64,000 nt of DNA from Nereocystis luetkeana. Taxonomy: Eukaryota; Sar; Phaeophyceae; Laminariales; Laminariaceae. A program made the position numbers and the translations under genes. The stretch lies in contig JARUPZ010000013.1 of NCBI GenBank assembly GCA_031213475.1, positions 3,286,731 to 3,350,730 of the forward strand, in the 5' to 3' direction. A model generated the notes under the pieces. It was given only the letters and a program-made list of their open reading frames with translations. It was not told the DNA's origin and made no database searches. Positions within the stretch are counted from its first letter, which is position 1. Every line of letters begins with the position of its first letter. This document shows, piece by piece, positions 12,680 to 24,200 of the stretch.

Positions 12680-15600
12680 AAAGGCAGAGAAGCAAGCAGA
12701 GGCCAGGCAACAAGGGGGCAGGATGCGTACTCCACACCTCGGACGGGTTATCGATTCCTACTCGATGATCTAGATCATTGTGCAGGTAGATCACCCATTC
12801 CTGATCTGTACGGTCTAGTTCATGTTTTCGGTGGGACCTGCTACAGTGTAATCAGATAGATCATTCCCGCTTGGTGATCTAGATCATTCAGAACAGATAT
12901 ATACTATATTTCTGAGCTGTACCTGGTATGATCTGTATGATCTATTAATAGCTCATGTTCCGGTGGGACCTATTACAGCACAATCAGATAGATCATTCCC
13001 GGTTGATGATCTGGATCGTTCAGGGCAGATATATCATATATTCCTGATCTGTATGATATGTATGACCTGTATGGTCTAGCTTAATGTTGCCGGGTAGGAG
13101 CCCCGCAAGATTTCGGAAACTTCCTGAACTGACCCGCGGGTTAGGATCATTGCCCGCGAAAGAGCCCTGAGAAATAGTAAGGCTTAACGCTTTCAGTGCT
13201 GCAGTCTCATTTTGAGCGGATTGGCCTCAAAGCTGGACTGTCGTATGCCCGAAAAGGGGTAGGGTCGCCACATGCCCACATATGTGCAGTTGTGTCTATT
13301 TCAACTCGGCTGTAGGACGCCAGTGGTGTTGCTGCTGTGGGCAATGGCAGCCGCGAGTTGCCGTGGCTATACTGCCGATGGATGCCGCCTGCTGTAGTGC
13401 TGGTCGGAGCTTTTGGCCGCGTTTCGTCGTAGAGGGCCTTTCGCGGGGAGAGGGAGCTCTCGTAAGGCTTGTGGAATCTTCGGCTTTGTCGTGGGTGATC
13501 CCAAGGACTGTCGCCTCAGACGGTGTGTGCCGAATACTTTCACACCTCGGACAGTCAGGTCATGATCTATCTGATATGTCTACAGATAGATCACCTGGTT
13601 CCTCACCTACCGTTGTGAGAGGTTGTGCAGAGGATCTGTATAAAGTACAGATCAAACCCAGGTAACATGTGCTACAGTATATCGTGCGGTCGGGTCCGGT
13701 TGGGAAGGTCTTCAAATTCTTTTCGGGGATCGTGCCCCGTCACCGTTACTCGACCCTACCCGCGAGGTCTGACCCGACTTATGAACAGCCCTGGTTACTT
13801 TTCAATCCTCTCTTAGCCCCCCCCCCCCCATTCCCCAGTTTCCTCCATCGACTCCCCCCCCCCCCCCCTCTCTCAACCCCCCACGACCCACTTCTCGCCT
13901 GCCAACTACAGGCACCCCTCCGCTCCCCCTCGTTCCACTTGATTTAGTACCTTGTCCTCGTAATGACGACCCGCCCCACTCCCGCCCCGCTTCATGTAAT
14001 ATCGTAGACCGTATTCAGACCCCCCCCTTAACGCCCCCTGGTGTGAGCAAAGTCTGCCTGATCGATGAAAATCCGACGAGCTCCGTCTCGGCATTGTAGG
14101 GTACGGGCCTTAATGGTCATACGACTACGGCCATGCATGATATGAGTGCCCCCCCCCCCCCCCCCCCCCCCTTCCTCTCAACTCCCAACAATAAACCTCA
14201 CCTTGAGGAAGCTCACGAGCTGGGCCAACTTCTCTTCCGGCTCGCACACGATGTAAAAGTTTTCCAGCGTAGAAGGCGTCGCCTGGGACTTGTGCCCCCC
14301 TGACCCTGATCCTGACCCCTCCCCCCCCTCCGCCTGCTTCGACCTCACCGCCACCGACACCGTCGCCGGATTACGAAGCCCCGCCCGAGCTAACGCCTTC
14401 GTTTCTCTACGCGCAGGCGGGAGCCGGTAACGATGACAGGTAGGGGGTGGAGCGAGGGAGGGGGGGGAAGAAGGGGCGGTGGGGTGGGGGGTAGGATAGG
14501 CGGGAAAAATGGGGGAGGGGGGCGCCGACGAAAAGTCGATGGGGGGGGGGGGGGGGGGGGGTACTCGATAGGAGAGATGTACTCGATCTCATGCATGGCC
14601 GTAGTCGCATGACCAGGGGGGGGGGGGGGGGTACCCATTTGTTGCGTGTCTTAGTCATGGGACCCACCACTGACCACGCGCCCCTTTCGAGACGAGGGTG
14701 GGGTGCACTCATGCCATGCATGGCCGTGGTCGTATGGTCGTAGACCCTCGGGGGGGAAAGGGGGGGGAGTATTTTTCTCACCTGGTCTGCGTCGCCGAGA
14801 AAAGGCCTGTCCTGCGCTGCTTGGGAAGCAGGGCGAATATGGAGTTGAGGGTTCCGGCGAAGCCCATGTCGAGGAGGGTGTCGGCTTCGTCCAGCACCAG
14901 AATTTCCAGCTCTGCCGATAGAAGCGAGATAAAGAGACGAAGGCGACGACAGCGGTGGTGGTGGTGCCGTTGGCACGGGTGGGGCTCGACGGAGGCGGCA
15001 AACAGGGAATTCAAGAGTAACCTTCGTTCACATAATAGCATCAAAAAGGAGACCAATCCTTACATCTATAACTCCAACAACACGGGGCACTAGCACAGAG
15101 ACACACACATGCACAATAAAATATCAACTACAGTGAAAATAAACAAAACAAACGAAAAAAAAATATATGCCCACATGAACAATTCAAGAACGAATAAATG
15201 AATGCATACCTGTGAATACTTTAAATGAAAAATAAATGAAAATAGTTAGGTGTCTCCTTTGCTCCTCGCTCGCGCCGAGCTTGGTGTGGTATGGTATGGT
15301 ATGGTATGGCATGGTACGGTATGGTATGGTACATATACCAGGTATATGATTTGTCTCTCAATTGGCTGAAATGGTTTGTCAGTCTACATCAACTCCTCAT
15401 TTCATTCTTCATCCCGAGAAATTTCCCGGGAGGTTGAGAAATTGCCCTGGCGGTAGGGGTTGTGACTCGTAGGCATACAGATCTAGGGACAAAATCAAGC
15501 ATATATCAACCATGTTGTCCAAATCGGGGAGAGGGTAGAATGCCACCTACTCGACGAAAAGGTTTGCTGGTTGTGGCCGACCCTTAATTGCTCTGGGCGT

Positions 15601-18190
15601 TCCTCGGGACGCATTTTCGACTCCGGGACCATATACCTCGGGAGTCCGTTACCCCGGGACTAAACGGTACTATTTGTATAGGATGCAGCCAACCACGCCA
15701 CCGCGAGACGTGTTTGTGCGGGAGCGAGATTTTACATTTTTGCCGAGGCGCGGGAGCGGGATATTATCATGTGTGCGGGAAGCGTTTGTGCGGGCACGGA
15801 ACTTCACACCCATCACGGGACCGCGGGATTTCTGGCTGGCTTCGACTGCTGTGTGGAGCATCCGACGCCTTCGCACATCTCATTAGAAACGTGACCCAGC
15901 TCGGTTCGTTATGGGTTTGTATGGGGAGCTGTAGCTGCCCGCAAGTGAACTGCAAACGTTCTGTCGGGGGTTGTTTTTTCGTCTCTTTTCATGCGGGAAG
16001 TTTCTGCGCGGGAACGGGATTTTATAAGACGCGTTCTACGATAGAGGTAGCACATTTCGTCTAAAATGTTTTCGGGATGACGGGACTCCTTAACCCGAAA
16101 TCGTCGCAATGCCAATCTTGTTTCGAAAAATGACGCTATTTTTGTATGCTTGGGGCCATGGAATTATTCATCGGGATGCAATTTGATTTTAGCTGAAGTC
16201 AGTTGTCGGGTGAGCTATGGAACTCCTCAAGTAAAGAGCCTCAGAGAAAATAGGGTGAACCACTATCGTAGAACTCTTCATAATTTGTGCGTGACTCGCT
16301 TGGTGTGGGAACGGGATCTACAATTTTCCGAGGCGTGGAATCGGAATCGGGGGATACTACCATTGGTACCAGGCGGGTTTTGTGTGGGCATGTGATTTCA
16401 CATACATCATGGCACCACGGGAGTATCCCGAATCCCACTCAAAACCGCGGGATAAATCCCGAGGAATGACCCGCATTTTTTGGTCGGCGTTACGGTTGTG
16501 AGCTGGCCTAACTTAGCCCGGCTGTAGGTAGTTATTAGTTGGCTGGCACTGACTATAGTTGTCTAGTCGCCGGACGCTATATGGCCTCAGTTTTACACAA
16601 AAAACGATTTACGGCTCCTAGTCGGCGTGGAATTAAGGTTTTCTTGGTGGGCCTCGCCGGCGGCTAATTATAAGCCCCTCTTGTCCCGGACTACAAGGAC
16701 GGAATTTACACAAAACTATACTCCCGACGGTATTTATCTGTCGGGCAAGAGCGGTACCCAGGGCCAGATTGGCGGGTCCAGGTCAAAGTGGGATCAGGGC
16801 GCCGAATGAGCCGGGGTCGGTGGCAAACCTGTGCTTGCGCGGATGGGTGAGTGTGTCGGTGGGTGTGTGTGTTGACCAATGAAACATCCCGAACCATCAC
16901 ACTACCGCAAAGAGCGTTGAGCTGCACAGACAGGGGTGCGATCGCTCTTCAGCGCTGACTTTTTTTTTTCTTGACAACGGAAGTGGGGTGCTAAAGTCGA
17001 ACAACACATTTTCGGAAGGCCCTCTCTCCCTCTCGACTGAATATTTCCGAAAAAACCCCACGGTTGTTGGTGTTCGGTATTTTGTCAACCATTGTTCCCC
17101 GTTCTGGAAAATTGAGCGCTGAAAAGACGATCGCATTACCCCTGGGCGCACTCGAGGCTCTTTTTGCGGTATTCGACCAATGAAATAAGTTGTCGCCGAT
17201 GAAGTTGCACATATCGGACAGTGTAATCGATTCCCGCTTGATCCACATGTAGATCACACAGCGCAGATACATTCCTGATCTGTATGATCTGCATGATCTA
17301 GCTCATGTTGCCGGGTGGGAGCGGTCCAACCCGCATGACGAGCAGTTCAAGTTTCCTGGCTTGAACCTGTACTGCGTATGCAGATCCACTGCATAACCTG
17401 TCGCAAAGGCAGGTGGTGAGGAACTAGATGATCTATCTGTAGATATATCATGAGCTGTCCGTAGGTTAAAACAAGCGGTGCAGCCATCCTCACCGCGGGT
17501 GTCGAAGACGTTGTAGTTGTTCAGCATGTCCTCCACCCTCCCGGGCGTGCCCACGATGATGCTGGCCCCTCCCTTCCGGAAGGAGGCGAGGCAGTCCTCC
17601 ACGCTCGTGCCTCCCACCAACAGCAGCGGCTTGGCCTCGTCCAGGGCCACCGCGAACTTAGACACCACGCCGAAAATCTGGTTCGCGAGCTCCCTGGAGA
17701 GTTGCACCGTATCGTTGGGCAGCGAGCGAAAAGAAAGGAGAGCGAGCACGAGAGAGGGCGGCGACAGAGCGAGCATGCGTAGTTGGCGGCACGATAAAAA
17801 ACAGGAGGCAAGGAGAAAGAGGAGGGCCAGTGTACTGATGACGACGATGACGATGACGATGATGATGATGATGGCGTTTTTATTGTTTGATAGCTCGATT
17901 CCTTGAAATACAGCTTGTGGTCACAAAAAACAGGCTCCCTGGATCGATTCAAAGGGCCGGGAAGGGCGTCTGTCCCCCGGCCTACAAGATACGTTACCGG
18001 GCCCGGTGCAGGCAGTAGAATGCACCTGGAATCCCATCGCCCCCGCTCTCCCCCTCTTTCCTCCCTCTGCCGCCCCTACCGCAGGGGGTCAGACGGCAGG
18101 GATACTTTGACATCAAAGAAGGAAATGCAGCCTGTTGTACCTTGCGCGGAGGCAGCAGGCCAGCACCAGGCGAGCTGCATACAGCAGTCG

Positions 18191-18255
<65 letters not shown>

Positions 18256-21200
18256 GGTTTTATCGAAGCCTGGGGGGTGGTGCAAGCGACAGCCCTCCTT
18301 CCGTCAGATTGGCAAACAGCTACCTGGTAACTATTGAAAGACGGCGAGCACCAACCCACCAACAAATCGAATCAACCAACCGACAAACCAACCAGCCAAC
18401 CCCTCATCTCAACGATCAACCAACAAACCAACGGACCAACCAGCTAACCACTCAACCTTTGTAAGACTGCAGTCCCGCTATTAGAGCAAGCCACTCAAAT
18501 GCCCCCAAAACGGGACTGCAGACCTAAAAGGGCTAAACAGCTGACCAACAAAAAAACTAACCAACTAACCAACCACCCGGTCAACCAATCAATCAATCAA
18601 TCAATCAATAAGTCGACCAATCAAAATATATCCGCATCACCTTGTCGGCGTGAGGATGATGGCCCCTATCTGGTTGCGCTTGAGCTCCACTTCCCTCCTG
18701 AGGATCATCTCCACTGCAGGCACGACGAAGGCTAGGGTCTTTCCCGACCCCGTCACCGCTTCCACACACACGTCCTTGTTGGACAGGAAGAGGGGAATCG
18801 TGGCCGCCTTCAAGGTTGTGCAAACCCGGAGGGGAGGAAAAAGGGGGAGGGGGGGGTGGGTGGGATTTGTTGGGTGTTTTGATGTTGCTTTTGTAGCAGC
18901 AGTGGTAGTAGGAGGGGGATAGGAAGGGAGGGAGGGAGGGAGGGAGGGAGGGAGGGAGGGAGGGAGGGGGGGATAGGGAGGGAGGGATAGGGAGGGAGGG
19001 AGGGAGGGAGGGAGGGGAGAAGGAGGAAGAGGAGTGGTAGTAGGAGTACTGTAGAGGTACTGAACTACTGTAGGAGTATCTCTCCTCCGACATGCGATCG
19101 CCCTTCCGCACCATGATTCGTTCAATAAATGTCTACACTGAGGGCACCTATGTTCATTTCTTTTTCATTATTATTATCATCCCATATGTTTGTTTTCGCT
19201 CTCCTTTTCTCTCTCCTTCCTGGTCGTAACTCAGGTCCAGGGTCACATATTTAGCAGGCTATCTTCCGTCCTCCTTCCCCACTTAGGGTCCTGCCTTGCA
19301 TTTTTATCGCGAGAAAGACCCCAGCCCCTTTCTTCCCTCGTCGACTCGCATCAGATTGCGCCTATCATACCCACGCTACTATTTACGGGGGGCCACAGTA
19401 AGTAGGGCCTACGGTACACACAAAACCTATATATTTACCTATTTTTACGAACAATATTTGGTCCTATTTACTGTGGTCCCCCGTAAATAGGCGCTCTCCG
19501 TGGTTGATTCAGTTTTTCATTATTATTCGCACATAAGAGTCAAAATCTCGACCCACGTGGTATTCGGACTCCAGCGCCAACTCTTACAGGAGTAGTGGCA
19601 TTGGAGGGTACCATTACACTAGCCCACCGGGGCGACCGGTTGAGAAATTTAAACATGTCAGTAATCTTTCTACACCAGAAATCCAGCAGTAGAGCTAACG
19701 AATAGCAAGGCTACATAAATAGTAACACGACTTATGTATGTACGCAAGAGACCGGTCCGCTTGGGCGAGTCAAGGCCTCTTTTGGCCTAAATATACGCAC
19801 GTTTCACCACTATAAGGCTGGGTCTTATGCAAATTTTTTTGAGTGATTGAAAAAGGCAGGAAGTCGGATTTTCCACCGGCAAAAAGCCACACCAGATCGG
19901 TGCGCCATGTGCCGTCTTATCGTGATTTTGGTTTTATTTCATGGGAGAACTAAAAAAACAGAACACAACCGACATTTTGAACTCCACGTGGACCACGACA
20001 CGAACGAGAGTCGCTCACGCCGGGTTGGGCGATCAACCTTCACCACCAGCTCCTCGAAGGAAGCAACGGAATGTGGAAGCCCCTGGGGAGCTGCGTAAGG
20101 GGTTTGCTAGTCGCTGGACCAGCAAGGAGCTCTCGCCTTCGCGGAGCATGAGCTGCTTGCGGCGGTCGTAGTCAGAAAAATACCGTTTGATTGTTTTGAT
20201 ACTGCTGCTGTAGTCTCGTCCTATTCGTTGCCAAAGTTGTTTCGCCTAGAGCAGCTGCAGTTGGGCAGCCGCAAGGGACACGATGGTGGCCAAGGTACTG
20301 ATGCCCTCCCTCTCCGTGGTGGCCGACGCACAAGTGTTGGAGCCCAGCTGTGTACAAGCGTAACCAAGCATGTAGCGTCGTGACCCGTCATGAACCCATT
20401 CTCTATAACCTAGACAAAATTGTATAATGCCACCGAGGTCTAGTGCAAAGCCAAATTTTATCACTTTCAGAGTTGATCAGAAAAGGCTGCCAAAAAAAAC
20501 ATTTCATGGAATTTCAGGAGTGATAAAATCTCGGAGGAACATTTTTTCCACCAAACAGGCCCCATAAGACGTGATTTTGATAACATTTGATCAGATATGG
20601 GACCAGATACCCCGAAGCCTCCGTAAACATTCATATAATCACCTAAAAAAAATTTGCATAAGATCCGGCCTAATTGTCGGGCGCTACTTCTCGCTTTCTC
20701 GTTCACACATACCAGTATAATATCATACTTTGCCCGGCCGACAAAGGAACGCCCCGGGCGGAAATATAAGTAGCCTTTAGAGTTTAATATGAAGACCAAT
20801 CGGACCTTATATTTAGGTCCAGAGTGGTAGGGTGACCGGGGAGCAATTTTTCGACCCAGGCTATATACGAACCCTGACCACACTCTACTGTAGAGAAAAG
20901 ACGTCAGGAGACGTCACTTGCACCCCTTGATAGACAGCAACGTTGGCTTGACATGCCTCGACCGACACCAAAGTACCAGTTTCTAGTCCGGACCACTCGG
21001 CCCCACGATACCCTTGACAACGCACTTTTTTGCGTGGTCTCCTCACATATTTGCTTCGCTCTGGGAGCAGACACGTATCCTATGGTGTCAATTTGAGGGT
21101 TGCTTAGTGCTTGTTGCTTGCCACTTACTCGAGAAAATGGTTGACACACACTGTGTACGAGACGAATACACGTATGCCTGACCCTAACCCTGTGCGCCAA

Positions 21201-24200
21201 TCAGAGCAGCCCTACCCTGGACCCTATGCCAATCAGACCTTATCTCGAGTTGTACGGTAAGCTCTACTCCTACGGTAGTCAACCTTGAGGTGAGTTGAGT
21301 GTTGAAGGTTATCATACCCTACTCCCTCGGCTGCTCCCCGACCGGGGTGGAGCTCCGGCCTGCGGCTTCCCCAACACGTGCTAGAGCTCCCAGTGGAGCG
21401 CGGCCTTGACCTTGCTTGCGCGCCTAACTAGCGTTCGAGCATGGTCGAGCCGGCGGTGATGGCCAGCGATATGGCGGAAAATTTTCTCGCGGATTTTTTC
21501 CACGCGGCAGTATTGCCTGCGGTAGCCGTGTCGTATCACCGTCGCGGAAAGCGTGGAACTCGTAGCGAACGGAGAAGAGAGACTAGGATCCACGTGAGTA
21601 AGCACCCCATTCGACGTCATCTAGGAGATGATGGGCGTCGAGGCGCGTTGGGATTGCTGCCCCCAGCACGTCGGAACCTCGGCACGAACCGGGCCGGGCG
21701 AAAAAACACGGAACGGAAGAAACCCACCGCCCGGGAAAAGCGGAGGGTAGAGGAGAAAAAACACGCTGCACGGAAGAAGAGGAGGCAAGGTCGGAAAGGT
21801 CGCAGAGAAGCTCGAAGGTTACGCTCAGATGCTAGGGCTAGGTACAGAGCTGGGGAACTCGTCGTGGGTACGTTCAATGTTCGCACACTCGCCTTCAACG
21901 GCAAAAATGGCATCGGCCACAGCGAGGTCATCATGAAGGTATGCCAGGAACTAGGATGCGATGTCGTAGGTCTCCAAGAGACTAGGCGAGACGGGCATAG
22001 CATGTTCACAGCAGCTGGATACACGATTTTTTGCTCTGGAGCAGACGGCAGCAAATACGAGAGGAAGGGCACCCATGGTGTAGGACTAGCTGCCAGGGAG
22101 TCTATTGTGGCAGGTGTGGGCAAGGATGGTCTCGAGGTGGAGTGCGTTAGTGCCAGACTGATGAAAGTTCGCATTCAACTTGAGGGCAAATCAAATGCTG
22201 TTTCTTTTGTTGTCGGCTATGCGCCGATACTGGATGCACCCGTTCGCGAGAAAGATCACTTCTGGAACGAACTGAACAAAGTCGTCTCGGGGGTCCCAAG
22301 TGGGGATCACCTACTTGTACTCTTGGATGCAAATGCTCGCACCGGCAAGCGAGAGAGCGGATGTGCCGGCAGTAAGGTGATGGGTAAATACGGGCGCGAT
22401 GAATTGAACAACAACGGAGAGCGACTACTCCTCCTCGCAGATGACAACAGGCTTGCGCTCCTCAACACGTTCTTTGCCACACCTACTCGCGGAGTGTCGT
22501 ACACTTTCCAATCTCCAAACTCCGGGAAGGGTCAGTGTAGGCTAGACTACATCCTTACTCGGCAAGTTGATCGACGCCTGGTCCGCAACATGACAGTACG
22601 GAAACCCCCAGAGGATCGGCATGAATCTGACCACAACCTCGTGGTCTGCAATATTCGCCTCTTGGGTCGGTTCGCGCCGAATCGGAGGGTAAAAGCAGGC
22701 AGCGGAAAACGAGCTATTAATCTACAACGGTTGATGGCAGACCCCGGTCTCCGAGCGGACCTCAATAGGGAGATAACCAAACTTACCCCCCCACCGCCTG
22801 GTACAATTGGGAGTGTCGATGATAAGGCAACTGCTCTAGTGGAGACCGTGCTGTCGACTGCTGCTAAACTAGCACCTCATACCAGTCGAAAACAAGGGCC
22901 GCTGGGCTGGTGTACGCCCGAAGAGGTAAAAACAGAGGTGCACTCACGATGGCAGGAGAAGGAAAATGCGAGGACGCAACTACGTGCTAACCCGGAAGAC
23001 AAAAATCTGCGAAAAGCTGTGAAGATTGCCACTAAACAGCTCAAACGTGCGAGGACGGACGGAGTGCAGAAGTCCTTCGAGGAATACGTCCGTCAACTCG
23101 AAAGGCGTATCCAAGAAGGTGATCAGTTTGGGTTCTACAAGCACCTTAAGGGGATGAATGTGGAAGGAAAGAGGACTTTCCATTCGCAGTACATCAGGGA
23201 CGAGGAAGGTAGATTACTACGAGACATAGGCCTCATCCGGGAACGATGGGTAAGGTGGTTCCATAAGCTGCTAAACACAAGGTCATCGACCCTCGACCCG
23301 ACTATCGTCGATGAGCTCAAGGTCTGGCCCTCGTGCAGTCCGCTGGACGACGTCCCGTCTAGATACGAGGTGGAAGACGCGATCAGGGCGATGGCGAACC
23401 GCAAGGCAGTTGGGCTTGATGGTCTCCCAGCTGAACTTCTGAAGGTCCTGGCCGACGAGGGAGACTCGGACACCTTGGGAAGCTTCTACGAGATTATCGT
23501 CGCTGTGTGGAGGGGAGGGGTCGTGCCGCAATAATGGAAGGATGCAACGATTAAGGTGCTGCACAAGAAGAAAGACAGGACGGAGTGTGGTAACTATCGT
23601 GGCATTTCCCTAGTCGCGCATGCCGGCAAAGTGCTCCTCAAAGTCATCGCGCGCCGACTCAGCGACTATTGCGAACGGGAAGGCATCCTGCCGGAGGAGC
23701 AGTATGGCTTTAGGCCCGAACGATCGACGGTCGACATGATGTTCGTGGTGCGACGCTTGCAGGAATTGGCAAGGAAGAAGGACACTCCGCTCTTCGTGTG
23801 CTTTGTCGACCTCACCAAAGCCTATGACTCCGTCGACCGAACCCTCCTGTGGGCTGTCTTGGCTCGCTTTGGGGTGCCACCTAGAATGCTCACCGTTATC
23901 CGCCAATTCCACGACGGCATGCGAGCATGCGTGCGGCTGGATGACGGCGAGTGCTCAGATATGTTCGACGTGAAACAGGGCCTACGGCAAGGGTGTGTGC
24001 TCGCGCCATTGTTGTTCAACATGTTTTTTACAGCGGTGCTGCGTGTGGCGGAGAAACGTTTCGCTGCTGATAAAGCCATCACGGACAGCTTGGTGCAACT
24101 CCAACAAAAGCAGGAGAAGAAGAAAAAGAAGAGGGGGAAGGCACGGGTCGGGCACGCCGACGGACAGGGGAATGATAAAGAGGCCCAGACACTGTGGGCT

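Larger units (their letters stand above)
12264..14201 (-). other. Helicase intron 5
   Basis: Contains a GTTCGG/AAAA-rich stretch (12460-12600), a (GA)n run, a threefold GATC-rich repeat (12765-13095), a second GATC-rich block (13550-13685), a decayed MITE-B-like palindrome (about 13185-13260), C-runs and a family signature at 14086-14141. Confidence 0.65.
14912..17493 (-). other. Helicase intron 3
   Basis: Contains a GGTAT pentamer patch (15285-15335), a pair of diverged ~140-bp repeats (15700-15845 and 16290-16430) flanking TIR element D, and a GATC-rich repeat (17222-17470). The stretch 16470-17200 is unassigned. Confidence 0.65.
17694..18640 (-). other. Helicase intron 2
   Basis: Contains a (GAT/GAC) run (17840-17870), a (TTG)n array (18187-18257), AACC-type arrays (18350-18640) and a MITE B copy (18455-18535). 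Confidence 0.7.

Noticed and set aside
18076-18365. Poly-Asn/Thr frames
   Set aside because: Product of the TTG/CAA microsatellite in helicase intron 2.
20246-20464. Minus-strand frame ending [16 protein letters not shown] in helicase intron 1
   Set aside because: Short, with no splice partners and no family match; the helicase exons 1 and 2 join exactly without it.
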